The notes under the pieces: generated by a model | Seen by the model: only the letters and a program-made list of their open reading frames with translations | Database searches by the model: none | Told to the model about the DNA's origin: nothing | Shown: one piece after another, positions 35,980 through 44,245 of the stretch | Position numbering within the stretch: position 1 is the first letter of the stretch | How the letters are laid out: every line of letters starts with the position of its first letter | DNA from: Brevibacillus fluminis | GTDB taxonomy: Bacteria > Bacillota > Bacilli > Brevibacillales > Brevibacillaceae | Assembly (NCBI RefSeq): GCF_003710825.1 | Contig: NZ_RHHQ01000021.1 | Coordinates: 1 to 64,000, forward strand | Reading direction: 5' to 3' | Length of the DNA stretch: 64,000 bases | Program-made: the position numbers and the translations under genes

Positions 35980-36291
35980 ATGAATCGCTCATCAAAGCGC
36001 ATCGTTCTGGCCATCGTATGGTATCTTTTTCTTTCCTTAGTCGGGTATTGGTTTATCGGCGTGTATCAGATCATCCCATTGCAGTCAGGATTTGAAACAA
36101 GAGAAGAAGTGATTGCGACGTTGGTGACCCACATCCTCTTCGCCGATTATGCGTTTTCCTGTTACTTTCTCGGCTGGTTTCTTCTTTGCAGAAAGGACGA
36201 CAGTCTGAAGGTATTCGTTTACACGCTGGCGACAATCCTGGTAGTGAGCATGTACATTGTTGCGATGAAAGTATCGACGCAAACAGGCTGA
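35980..36291 (+). CDS. Small three-helix membrane protein
   Basis: About 103 residues with three hydrophobic segments (IVLAIVWYLFLSLVGYWFIGVY, ILFADYAFSCYFLGWFLL, VFVYTLATILVVSMYIVA) and a conserved-looking charged loop RKDDS. GGGGGGAAG precedes ATG 35980. No family recognised. It lies in tandem with the previous small membrane protein, and the two could form a complex; this is a guess from size and position. Confidence 0.6.
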   Translation: MNRSSKRIVLAIVWYLFLSLVGYWFIGVYQIIPLQSGFETREEVIATLVTHILFADYAFSCYFLGWFLLCRKDDSLKVFVYTLATILVVSMYIVAMKVSTQTG

Positions 36292-36456
36292 CACACCAAG
36301 GGCGACATCCTTAATCCAACCCCAACCGCTTTCATCCTCATACCTGTCTGTTCCACCTAAAAATTGCACATCCTCTGCTCTTCACGGTACAATAGTAGTA
36401 ATGAAAGATCCGGTACAAAAAGTGTTACCGATAAGGATAGAGGGGTGTGTGAAAAA

Positions 36457-36957
36457 GTGGATCTGTTCGACAACAAAAAGAACTCGGGCTTTACAATCCT
36501 CAGCGGAAAAACGGATGTCCACGGCGGATTCGGGCAGGGAGTACTGGACCTGAATGCCGTGTCGTCGGTAATCATTGACGGCGAGGAAGCTTATATCGAC
36601 ATGGGGGCGCTGCATGCGAAAAGCGTCGTTGAAAAAGGAATCAAATGGACAACGAACAAAGAAGAAGTGCCAAATGGCAAGCCGTACTGGCTCGTTTGGG
36701 TGACGGTTGACCGCAAAGAAGCCGGGCCGTATTACGCAGGCGCGACTGCTTGTTACATGGAAATCGACCGGGAAGCTCGCCGCGGCTACAAACTGCTCGT
36801 CGACCATGTCAATCGAATGGACTACTCGATGAAGCGCCGCATCATGCTGAGTGAGCTGGATGATACCAGCAAGAAAGCCCTGAAGAAACTTTTGATCGAT
36901 AATAATGAGACGATGTGGCAAAATTCCTCTGACGAATTGAAGGAAGCTCTTGCTTAA
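36457..36957 (+). CDS. ywhD: YwhD-family protein
   Basis: 166 residues, cytoplasmic, matching B. subtilis YwhD in length and in VVEKGIKWTTNKEEVPNGKPYWLVWVTVDRKEAGPYYAG. Its function is not established. The start may be GTG 36457 (GAGGGG upstream) or GTG 36445 (AAGGA upstream). In B. subtilis ywhD precedes pbpG, speE and speB, and the same order holds here with one extra small gene between. Confidence 0.82.
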   Translation: MDLFDNKKNSGFTILSGKTDVHGGFGQGVLDLNAVSSVIIDGEEAYIDMGALHAKSVVEKGIKWTTNKEEVPNGKPYWLVWVTVDRKEAGPYYAGATACYMEIDREARRGYKLLVDHVNRMDYSMKRRIMLSELDDTSKKALKKLLIDNNETMWQNSSDELKEALA

Positions 36958-37048
36958 CAAAAAGTCAAGAATCAAGCCGATTCGTACAATAAAATTGAAC
37001 GCTATGTGAACAAACGGTGAAATCAATTGTACGAGGCTTCCAACTCAG

Positions 37049-37127
37049 GTAAACTTATGTTTACAACTGCATACATGTTATACTAGGTCAGCAAACAGGG
37101 AAAGAAACCGTCATCTTTCCCTGTTTG
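37049..37127 (+). terminator. Palindrome, extended -10 and strong terminator in the ywhD-downstream gap
   Basis: The 36958-37378 gap holds, in order, GTAAAC-TTAT-GTTTAC (37049-37064), an extended -10 TGTTATACT (37076-37084), and a perfect 14-bp stem CAAACAGGGAAAGA / TCTTTCCCTGTTTG (37092-37127) followed by TCTTTATTA. The stem can end ywhD, 135 bases upstream. If the -10 is active it would yield only a very short RNA. A further palindrome AGTAAGCGCTTACT (37147-37160) and the 98-bp repeat follow. Confidence 0.6.
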
Positions 37128-37257
37128 TCTTTATTATGGTTGTAAAAGTAAGCGCTTACTATTCGACTTGAAAGCGGTTTCTACTGGAAAAAGACTTTTC
37201 AGTAATGAGTAAGAGGGGATTACGGCACACTACTTCTGTATGAGCGAATGATGCTAC

Positions 37258-37355
37258 AAAAACGGTCATGACCGTTTTTCCCCTCTCATCGGGGGACAAA
37301 AGTGCTGACCGCAAGCGGTCTCATTCAATCTAATGAAAAACGTCGAGACGTTTTT
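37258..37355 (+). repeat. 98-bp four-palindrome repeat, copy B
   Basis: Reverse-complement copy of 3764-3861 with three differences. In this copy AAAACGGTCATGACCGTTTT is a perfect palindrome. It ends 24 bases before the TTG start of the small orphan gene; that gene's ribosome site (AAAAAGGAG) follows the last palindrome. Confidence 0.9.
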
Positions 37356-37378
37356 CAGAAAAAAAGGAGTGTCATGCC

Positions 37379-37678
37379 TTGGAAACGTATAACCAAATTC
37401 CGGATCAGGAGCAGTCTATCCAGTCGGCAGGAAATGCTGCAAACGATAACTTTGCGAGACATGGCGGTGTCCATTTCCGCAATAATGCGTCTGCGCAAGA
37501 AATCAACAACTATATACGGAAGCTGCCAGCAGGGAAGCGGGAAAGCCTGTTTGAGGTACTCGATCAGTTGGATCAGGCTGGTTTGATTACGGTCCTCAAT
37601 GACCATGTTTTCACAGACGGAAACGGCGTAATCGGCGGAGACACGGGGAACGATCGAGGTCAAAGCGAACAAGCGTGA
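37379..37678 (+). CDS. Small soluble protein of unknown function
   Basis: 99 residues, hydrophilic, no signal peptide or membrane segment. A short helical core (SAQEINNYIRKLPAGKRESLFEVLDQLDQAGLI) lies between an Asn/Gln-rich N-terminus and a Gly/Asp-rich C-terminus. TTG 37379 is supported by AAGGAG nine bases upstream; a nearby ATG at 37374 is out of frame. It sits directly behind the 98-bp repeat, convergent with pbpG across a terminator. No family recognised. Confidence 0.65.
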   Translation: METYNQIPDQEQSIQSAGNAANDNFARHGGVHFRNNASAQEINNYIRKLPAGKRESLFEVLDQLDQAGLITVLNDHVFTDGNGVIGGDTGNDRGQSEQA

Positions 37679-37738
37679 AACAATGTAGCTGCTGGGCGCG
37701 AATCAACTCCGATTCAAGCCAAATTACTGCAAAAAAAT

Positions 37739-37771
37739 AAAACCGTCAGCTCGATCTGCTGACGGTTTTTT
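37739..37771. terminator. Bidirectional terminator
   Basis: AAAACCGTCAGC-N7-GCTGACGGTTTT, perfect 12-bp stem with A and T runs, between the converging orphan gene and pbpG. Confidence 0.9.
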
Positions 37772-37809
37772 ACAATCAATGGCTTAGCTAAATGCTTATC
37801 CAACAATGA

Positions 37810-39858
37810 TTAGGGAGACCACAAACCTCTGACGCGCTGCCATACCGATGTTCCTTCCGGGGGCTTAATCGGTTTCGGCTTTTCATTCGGGTTGGGCAAA
37901 TGGTCTGTGCAATAATCTTGTGGTTCTGATCCGAGTGCAAAGTACACCAGTTTTGGTGCCGGGCAATGCTCGGTAGCGAGTTTGCCTGTTTCCATGTCCA
38001 CGTAAACCGAAGTGACCCTAGCGGGTATATCAAAGAGGGCAGGTGGTTGCTCCTTTAAGGCGCTTTCCATGTAATCCGCCCAGATCGGAGCGGCTACGCG
38101 GGCGTCCTTAATCGGATCAATTTTTTTTCCTTCATCGTACCCGACCCAGACCGTTGTAACCAGCTGCGGCGAAAAGCCGACAAGCCAGGAATCATAATCT
38201 GTTGAACCGGTTTTCCCGGCAACCGGCCGATTTAACATGTTGGCGACACGATAAGCGGTGCCTTGCTGTTCAAATACACTCTGCATCATGTGCGTCAAAA
38301 TAAATGTGGAAGCAGGATCGACGATTGGGGTCTTGGCCGCAGTCTCTTCGACCAGCACCGTTCCTTGGTTGTCTTCAATTTTGGTGATGGCCGTCAACGG
38401 AATCTTTTCACCGTTATTCGCCAACACGGTATAGGCACCTGTCATCTCAAATGGAGAGACGGGCGATGTGCCCAAAGCTAGTGAAGGAACAGCTTGCAAA
38501 GGGCTTGTAATCCCCAACAGGCGAGCCTCGTCGACGACTTTTTGCGGGGTGATCTGCTCAATGGTTTTCACCGCATAAATATTGTCTGACGTTGCGATTG
38601 CTTGCTGCATGGGAATAAAAGCATTGGCATAATGATCGCCAAAATTGCTCGGAATGTACTCTTTGCCGTTGTCATACTTGAATACGGTCGGTTCGCTTTT
38701 CATCAAGGTCAGCGGTGTGAACCCGTTTTGCAAAGCAGCTAAATACAGAATCGGTTTGAACGAAGAGCCGGGCTGCCGCAGGCTGAACACTCTGTCATAC
38801 TGGCTTTTTGCATAGTCACGACCGCCGACATACGCTTTGATTTTACCGGTAGAGGGTTCTACGGAAAGAAGGGCTGCTTGCAGGTCGGCATTTTCTTTCG
38901 GCAAATGCTTGGCGAACGATTCCTCAGCTTTTTTCTGCATGTTGTAATCTAGGGTCGTGTAAATTTTCAAGCCGCCATGTAGAAATTGATCTTCATCAAT
39001 CCCGTATTTGCTTTTTACCAATTCGGCGATGTAATCGCGGAAATAAGGTGCACTCAGGACCTGCCGCTGGGAGCCTTTGTCGCGGAACACCAGATTCTCA
39101 TGGTAAGCGGCTTCTGCCTGTTCAGCGGTGATGACGCCATCTGCCTGCATGGCTTGCAGGATCAGTTTTTGCCGCGTTTTGACTTTGTCCATGTGTTTGT
39201 ATGGATTATAAATCGATGGACCTTTTGGGAAGCCCGCCATCGCAGCGCTTTCTGCCAGCGTCAGCTTGTCGGCATTTTTGCCAAAATACGTTTGGGCAGC
39301 GGCTTGCGCTCCGTATGCGGATTCTCCGTAATAAATCTGGTTCATGTACATCTCAAGAATTTCTTCCTTGCTGTAGTTCAGCTCCAGCTGTGCAGCGAGG
39401 ATCGCTTCCTTGATTTTTCGTTCCCACGTTTTATCCATGGTCAAATACAGATTGCGAGCAAGCTGCTGCGTGATCGTACTCGCGCCCTGAACTTTGTCCA
39501 TGCTGGTGACGTTGATGTAGGCGACTTTTGCAAGACGCTTGAGGTCGAAGCCGTAATGTTCGTAAAAACCTTTGTCTTCGATGGCGATCGTGGCTTGCAC
39601 CAGGGATGGGGCGATTTTGGACAAAGGCACGACCACCCGATTCTCTCCTTGGTGGAGCGTATCGAGCACTTCACCACCTTGGGCGTAAATGGTTGTCGTT
39701 TGGTTGATTGTGGCCGCAGGTAGCGGTTGTGAGCGAAGATAGAGAATAAACAGCAATAAGACAAAAGAGGCGCACAAAACCAGAAAAATCCCCAGCTTGA
39801 TCAGCCGTTTCACTCGGCGGAGCATGCGGATTAACGAGGACTCGCGAATAACCTCCAT
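37810..39858 (-). CDS. pbpG: Class A penicillin-binding protein (PbpG/PBP2d-like)
   Basis: About 682 residues. An N-terminal membrane helix precedes a glycosyltransferase GT51 domain (IEDKGFYEHYGFD with the catalytic Glu, GASTITQQLARNLYL) and a transpeptidase domain with SSFK (in RQPGSSFKPILYL), SDN and KTGSTDYDSW. It polymerises and cross-links peptidoglycan at the outer membrane face. B. subtilis PbpG acts in sporulation. ATG 39858 follows GAGGGGG; the frame extends 48 bases further. It is divergent from speE, as synteny with B. subtilis predicts. Confidence 0.9.
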   Translation of the reverse strand: MEVIRESSLIRMLRRVKRLIKLGIFLVLCASFVLLLFILYLRSQPLPAATINQTTTIYAQGGEVLDTLHQGENRVVVPLSKIAPSLVQATIAIEDKGFYEHYGFDLKRLAKVAYINVTSMDKVQGASTITQQLARNLYLTMDKTWERKIKEAILAAQLELNYSKEEILEMYMNQIYYGESAYGAQAAAQTYFGKNADKLTLAESAAMAGFPKGPSIYNPYKHMDKVKTRQKLILQAMQADGVITAEQAEAAYHENLVFRDKGSQRQVLSAPYFRDYIAELVKSKYGIDEDQFLHGGLKIYTTLDYNMQKKAEESFAKHLPKENADLQAALLSVEPSTGKIKAYVGGRDYAKSQYDRVFSLRQPGSSFKPILYLAALQNGFTPLTLMKSEPTVFKYDNGKEYIPSNFGDHYANAFIPMQQAIATSDNIYAVKTIEQITPQKVVDEARLLGITSPLQAVPSLALGTSPVSPFEMTGAYTVLANNGEKIPLTAITKIEDNQGTVLVEETAAKTPIVDPASTFILTHMMQSVFEQQGTAYRVANMLNRPVAGKTGSTDYDSWLVGFSPQLVTTVWVGYDEGKKIDPIKDARVAAPIWADYMESALKEQPPALFDIPARVTSVYVDMETGKLATEHCPAPKLVYFALGSEPQDYCTDHLPNPNEKPKPIKPPEGTSVWQRVRGLWSP

Positions 39859-40055
39859 AGGTCGTTTTCCCCCTCTCGATGTGGATGGGATCATTTTTTG
39901 GGTCATGCGTGGGTTGCTCGCATAACGGACATACTAAGCCGAAAACCTTTTACATAGCAGTATGGGTAAAACTAGCAATTGTTATACTTGTCCGATCACT
40001 TCTGACAGGCTCGGGAGACGTATGGCTTCGCGGTTTCTGTACGCAGAAAATTTAC

Positions 40056-40083
40056 TTGCAATTTGGATGGTAGCCACTATAAT
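40056..40083 (+). promoter_or_regulatory. Sigma-A promoter of speE-speB
   Basis: TTGCAA (40056-40061), 16 bases, TATAAT (40078-40083), about 95 bases before the speE start. The rest of the 270-base divergent gap shows no further gene. Confidence 0.7.
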
Positions 40084-40176
40084 TCAATTTGATGTGAAGA
40101 AACCCAAAAACCCTAAAGTTCCGGGCAAAACCATCAAAGAATGTTTGGTTTTTATCTAAAGGAGGTTTGGTGTTGT

Positions 40177-41016
40177 ATGAAAATGGAATTGTGGTATACC
40201 GAAAAGCAAACAGAGGACTTTGGCATTACGGCCAAGATCAGCGAGACATTATATAGTGAGCAAACTGAATTTCAGCAACTTGATATTATTCAAACAAACC
40301 AATTCGGACGCATGCTGGTGCTTGACGGCTGTGTTATGACAACCGATCTGGATGAGTTCGTGTACCATGAAATGATCACGCATGTTGCACTCAACACCCA
40401 TCCAAACCCGAAAAAAGTTCTGGTAGTAGGCGGTGGCGACGGCGGAGCGATCCGTGAGATCGTGAAACATGCTTCTGTCGAAAAAGCAGTTTTGGCTGAA
40501 ATCGACGGCGGCGTAATCGAGCACAGCAAAACCTACTTCCCACAAATCGCTTGCGAATTGACTGGCAATCCGCGTGTTGATGTTCAAGTCATCGACGGCA
40601 TCAAGCATATCCACGATCACAAAGGCGAATACGATGTGATCATGGTTGACTCCACTGACCCGGTTGGACCGGCAGTCGGCTTGTTCGAAAAAGGTTTCTA
40701 CCAAGGCATCTACGACGCACTCAAACCTGATGGCATCCTGGTTGCGCAAACCGAATCTCCTTGGTTCCACAAAGAACTGATCAGCCGTGTGTTCAAAGAT
40801 CTGAAATCGATCTTCCCAATCACGCGTCTGTACACAGTGAGCATTCCAACTTACCCATCCGGCCTGTGGAGCTTCACCATTGCTTCCAAAAAACATGATC
40901 CGTTGGAAGTGGATGCAAGCAAAATCAAAGATCTGGATACGAAATACTACTCGGCTGACATCCATCACTCCGTCTTCAAGCTGCCGAAATTCGTAGCTGA
41001 TCTGACTCGCGAATAG
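40177..41016 (+). CDS. speE: Spermidine synthase
   Basis: 279 residues. The aminopropyltransferase SAM-like fold shows VLVVGGGDGGAIREIVKH, the acidic EIDGGVIEHSK, and DSTDPVGPA with the catalytic Asp. It transfers aminopropyl from decarboxylated SAM to putrescine. ATG 40177 has AAAGGAGG 11 bases upstream and gives the usual start MKMELWYTEKQ. speB follows 14 bases later, so agmatine-derived putrescine can be used at once. Confidence 0.95.
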   Translation: MKMELWYTEKQTEDFGITAKISETLYSEQTEFQQLDIIQTNQFGRMLVLDGCVMTTDLDEFVYHEMITHVALNTHPNPKKVLVVGGGDGGAIREIVKHASVEKAVLAEIDGGVIEHSKTYFPQIACELTGNPRVDVQVIDGIKHIHDHKGEYDVIMVDSTDPVGPAVGLFEKGFYQGIYDALKPDGILVAQTESPWFHKELISRVFKDLKSIFPITRLYTVSIPTYPSGLWSFTIASKKHDPLEVDASKIKDLDTKYYSADIHHSVFKLPKFVADLTRE

Positions 41017-41030
41017 GAGGAAACCACTAC

Positions 41031-41900
41031 ATGCGTTTTGATGAAGCATACTCTGGCAACGTATTTATTCGCAGTCATGCCAACTATGAAGAAAGCCAAG
41101 CAGTAATCTACGGAATGCCGATGGACTGGACCGTCAGCTTCCGTCCGGGCTCCCGTTTCGGCCCTGCCCGCATTCGTGAAGTATCGATCGGTCTGGAAGA
41201 ATACAGCCCGTATTTGGATCGTCTTCTGGAAGAAGTGAAATATTTTGATGCTGGCGACATTCCACTGCCATTCGGTAACGTGGAAGGTAGCATCGATGCA
41301 ATCCGTTCTTTTGTAAGCCAAGTGCTTGCTGATGGCAAAATGCCGATCGGTTTAGGTGGGGAGCATCTGGTCACATGGCCAGTCATTCAGGCTGTGTATG
41401 AAAAATACAAAGACCTGGTGATCTTCCACTTTGATGCGCATACCGACCTGCGCGACAGCTATGAGGGGTATCCGTACTCGCACTCCACGCCGATCAAGAA
41501 AGCGTGCAACCTGATCGGTGGCAAAAATGTCTATTCCTTCGGTATCCGCAGCGGGATGAAGGAAGAATTTGAGTGGGCTAAGGAAAACATGCACCTCTAC
41601 AAATACGATGTGCTGGAGCCGGTGAAGCAAGTCCTGCCGACAATCGGCAACCGTCCGATCTACTTGACGATCGACATCGATGTGCTTGATCCATCCGCAG
41701 CGCCTGGTACGGGAACGACTGAAGCGGGCGGCATCACGTCCCGCGAACTGCTGGATACCATCCATTTCATGGCGCAAAACGGCGCAAACGTGATTGGCTG
41801 CGATCTGGTGGAAGTGGCTCCGGTTTATGACAGCAGTGAAATGACACAGATCGTCGCATCCAAAATGGTGCGCGAACTGATTCTCGGATTCGTTAAATAA
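41031..41900 (+). CDS. speB: Agmatinase (ureohydrolase)
   Basis: 289 residues. Binuclear Mn site motifs are GGEHLVTW, FHFDAHTDLRDSYEG and TIDIDVLDPSAAPGTGT. It hydrolyses agmatine to putrescine and urea, supplying the speE substrate. AGGAGG precedes the ATG. Same operon as speE; a strong terminator follows. Confidence 0.95.
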   Translation: MRFDEAYSGNVFIRSHANYEESQAVIYGMPMDWTVSFRPGSRFGPARIREVSIGLEEYSPYLDRLLEEVKYFDAGDIPLPFGNVEGSIDAIRSFVSQVLADGKMPIGLGGEHLVTWPVIQAVYEKYKDLVIFHFDAHTDLRDSYEGYPYSHSTPIKKACNLIGGKNVYSFGIRSGMKEEFEWAKENMHLYKYDVLEPVKQVLPTIGNRPIYLTIDIDVLDPSAAPGTGTTEAGGITSRELLDTIHFMAQNGANVIGCDLVEVAPVYDSSEMTQIVASKMVRELILGFVK

Positions 41901-41939
41901 AGGCCGTTTTCGAAAAGAAAAGCGGTGTGCTTTATAAGA

Positions 41940-41973
41940 AAATGCTCGGGGAATAATCCTCGAGCATTTTTTT
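41940..41973 (+). terminator. Terminator of speE-speB
   Basis: AAATGCTCGGGG-AATAAT-CCTCGAGCATTT with a T run. Confidence 0.85.
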
Positions 41974-42060
41974 GTTTCATCATCCCCAATGAAAACGACG
42001 GATGGGGGACTATCGTTATGCTATCATGGTATCAACTGTTTTTCGCAAAGGCGGTGCATC

Positions 42061-44076
42061 ATGGAAAACACCATTGTCGTGATAGCAAAAGGCTTGGATA
42101 CATTGGAATTTTTGTTGAAGGAGCTGCGGGCGTATTTTGAGCCGTATTGCCGGGTGGTCGGCTATGCCAGCCACGCGACCATTCCTGATTTGAGCAACGT
42201 CTCCCATATTTTCCTCACGACCAAATTACCGGAGTTATATACCGCTGCCCGCAAAGTTGGAGCTCCTGAGGCCGCGATCACGGTATTGAATCGTTTCTTT
42301 GAGCTACGCAAAATGAAGGCATTGATGCAAATACCTCCAGGCACCACCGTGCCGGTCATGAACAATACGCCAGTCTCTGCGCAGGAAGTCATTCAAAATT
42401 TACTCGAGGCGAATGTTGACCATTTGCATTATATTCCGTTTTACCCTGGCAGTACGTTTGACGTACTCCAATTCAAGTACGTCATCATCATGGGCAATTC
42501 GGATGTGCCGCTTCCCTCGGATGTGGAAGTAATCGACCTGGGATTCCGAAAGATCAATATCCATGATTTGATCGATGTCGGGCGCAAGGTAGGCGTACCG
42601 ATCGAGCGTGAACGAGAATACTTGTCCGCGTTCATCGTGGAAATGTCCGAATTGGCGAAAATGCTCGGCACCTCCTACGCGGAGGTCCAAAAGCTGAACA
42701 GCCAGCTTCAATCCACGTTCCAGGCCGTCAAAGATCCGGTTATCGCCTGCAATGAGCAAGGTGTGATCACGTTCATTAACGACGTGGCGGTTGAGCTTTT
42801 TTGCCCGCACGAATCGGCGATTGTCGGTAGGCCATACACGTTGCTGAAGGAACATGGGCTGCTGGAGCCTTTTTTTGAACAAGTGGATCAAGAGGACATG
42901 CTTGTCACCATCGAGCAAAAGCAATTCATCTTGAGCGGCCAGATCATCCGACGCAAATACGAACCTTTGGGTTTTGTCTGCACGTTGAAGGACGTTACGG
43001 AAATCCAGCGTCTACGAACTCAGCTCGCTTTGCGCGGTCATACCGCGACCTATTCTTTTTCCGACATCAAGGGCGAAAGTCAGCCGCTGAAGGAAGCGAT
43101 CGAACTTAGCAAAAAGATGGCGAAAAACAACCAGACCATTTTGCTGACAGGGGAAAATGGAACGGGAAAAGAGCTGTTCGCTCATGCTATCCACCAGCAC
43201 TCGCTGCGTAAAAACGGACCTTTTGTCGCGATCAACTGTGCATCCTTACCGGAGAACTTGCTGGAAAGCGAGTTATTTGGGTATGAAGACGGGGCTTTTA
43301 CAGGTGCGCGCAAAGGGGGGAAGCCCGGCTTGTTTGAGCAGGCTGAAGGCGGCACGATTTTCCTCGACGAGGTCGGTGACATTTCGCCCGCCATCCAGGT
43401 GAAGCTGCTGCGCGTCCTTCAGGAAAAGCAGGTGATTCGCGTTGGCGGGACAGGGGTTCTCGCGGTAGATTGCCGTGTTGTAGCGGCGACTAACCGCAAT
43501 TTAGAAGAGGCTGTGGAGCGAGGCGAATTCCGGGAGGACTTGTTTTATCGATTGGCTGTTTTGCCGATTCACATACCTGCCTTGCGTGAAAGGGTAACGG
43601 ATATTCCGCTTTTGATCGAGAACCATCTGATGCAGCAAGGGATTCGTAAGACGTGGTCGAAAGAAGTGCTTGAGTTGTTTTTCCGCCATGATTGGCGTGG
43701 CAACATCCGCGAGCTGAAAAACGTCGTCGATTACGCCGTCACGGTAAGCGAGCAGCCTATTATCGGAAGCAGCGATTTGCCTAAGCGTTTGACGGATCGT
43801 CTAGCTCATAAGCAGAAGGCTACAGTAGTCGAGACGATGGAAGAGGAACGGGATTTGGATATCCTCTACTGTTTGTATCAAGCCAACAAGCCGCTGGGAC
43901 GCTATCAGTTGGCGCGTTTGCCAGCTTTGCGATCAATCGGTTGGACGGAAAGTGCGATACGTCACAAGCTTAAACAGCTAGAGCTGGTTGGTTTGGTTCG
44001 TTCGGGTACGACACGGCAAGGCACAACCATTACGAGGGCGGGTATCGAGACATTGCAAAAAGGCGGACGAATTTAG
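42061..44076 (+). CDS. Sigma-54-dependent enhancer-binding regulator
   Basis: 671 residues. A unique N-terminal region (about 1-200) may sense a signal, followed by a PAS domain (about 215-320) and an AAA+ domain (about 335-565) with Walker A GENGTGKE, the sigma-54 contact loop DGAFTGARKGG, Walker B GGTIFLDEVGD and R-finger region. Instead of a Fis helix-turn-helix, the C-terminus (about 595-671) looks like a winged-helix unit (ALRSIGWTESAIRHKLKQLELVGLV). It probably activates the -24/-12 promoter found 123 bases after its stop, driving the YfcC transporter gene. AAAGGCGGTG precedes ATG 42061. Confidence 0.88.
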   Translation: MENTIVVIAKGLDTLEFLLKELRAYFEPYCRVVGYASHATIPDLSNVSHIFLTTKLPELYTAARKVGAPEAAITVLNRFFELRKMKALMQIPPGTTVPVMNNTPVSAQEVIQNLLEANVDHLHYIPFYPGSTFDVLQFKYVIIMGNSDVPLPSDVEVIDLGFRKINIHDLIDVGRKVGVPIEREREYLSAFIVEMSELAKMLGTSYAEVQKLNSQLQSTFQAVKDPVIACNEQGVITFINDVAVELFCPHESAIVGRPYTLLKEHGLLEPFFEQVDQEDMLVTIEQKQFILSGQIIRRKYEPLGFVCTLKDVTEIQRLRTQLALRGHTATYSFSDIKGESQPLKEAIELSKKMAKNNQTILLTGENGTGKELFAHAIHQHSLRKNGPFVAINCASLPENLLESELFGYEDGAFTGARKGGKPGLFEQAEGGTIFLDEVGDISPAIQVKLLRVLQEKQVIRVGGTGVLAVDCRVVAATNRNLEEAVERGEFREDLFYRLAVLPIHIPALRERVTDIPLLIENHLMQQGIRKTWSKEVLELFFRHDWRGNIRELKNVVDYAVTVSEQPIIGSSDLPKRLTDRLAHKQKATVVETMEEERDLDILYCLYQANKPLGRYQLARLPALRSIGWTESAIRHKLKQLELVGLVRSGTTRQGTTITRAGIETLQKGGRI

Positions 44077-44090
44077 TACTTATTAGGCTG

Positions 44091-44115
44091 TATTAGGTTG
44101 CGCAAAAACCTATTA
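44091..44115 (+). promoter_or_regulatory. Candidate enhancer (UAS) for the sigma-54 promoter
   Basis: TATTAGGTT-N7-AACCTATTA, a perfect inverted repeat, about 85 bases before the -24 element. A further half-like TATTAGG lies at 44081-44087. Spacing fits an enhancer-binding protein site. Confidence 0.5.
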
Positions 44116-44198
44116 ATGATCCCTAAACGTTGTCCGTCAACGATGGCCATAAAGCAAAAAACCTTGTAATTACGCGTTTTTTCGCGAAATTTCGACAG

Positions 44199-44214
44199 TT
44201 GGCACAAACCTTGC
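44199..44214 (+). promoter_or_regulatory. Sigma-54 (-24/-12) promoter of yfcC
   Basis: TTGGCAC-N5-TTGC, matching the TGGCAC-N5-TTGC consensus at every position, 32 bases before the YfcC start. Confidence 0.85.
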
Positions 44215-44245
44215 TTTAATAAGGTGAAAAAAGCGAGGTGACCTC

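Noticed and set aside
37147..37160. True cre site for CcpA
   Set aside because: The palindrome AGTAAGCGCTTACT lacks the outer T and A of the consensus and no carbon-related gene follows; kept only as part of a finding.
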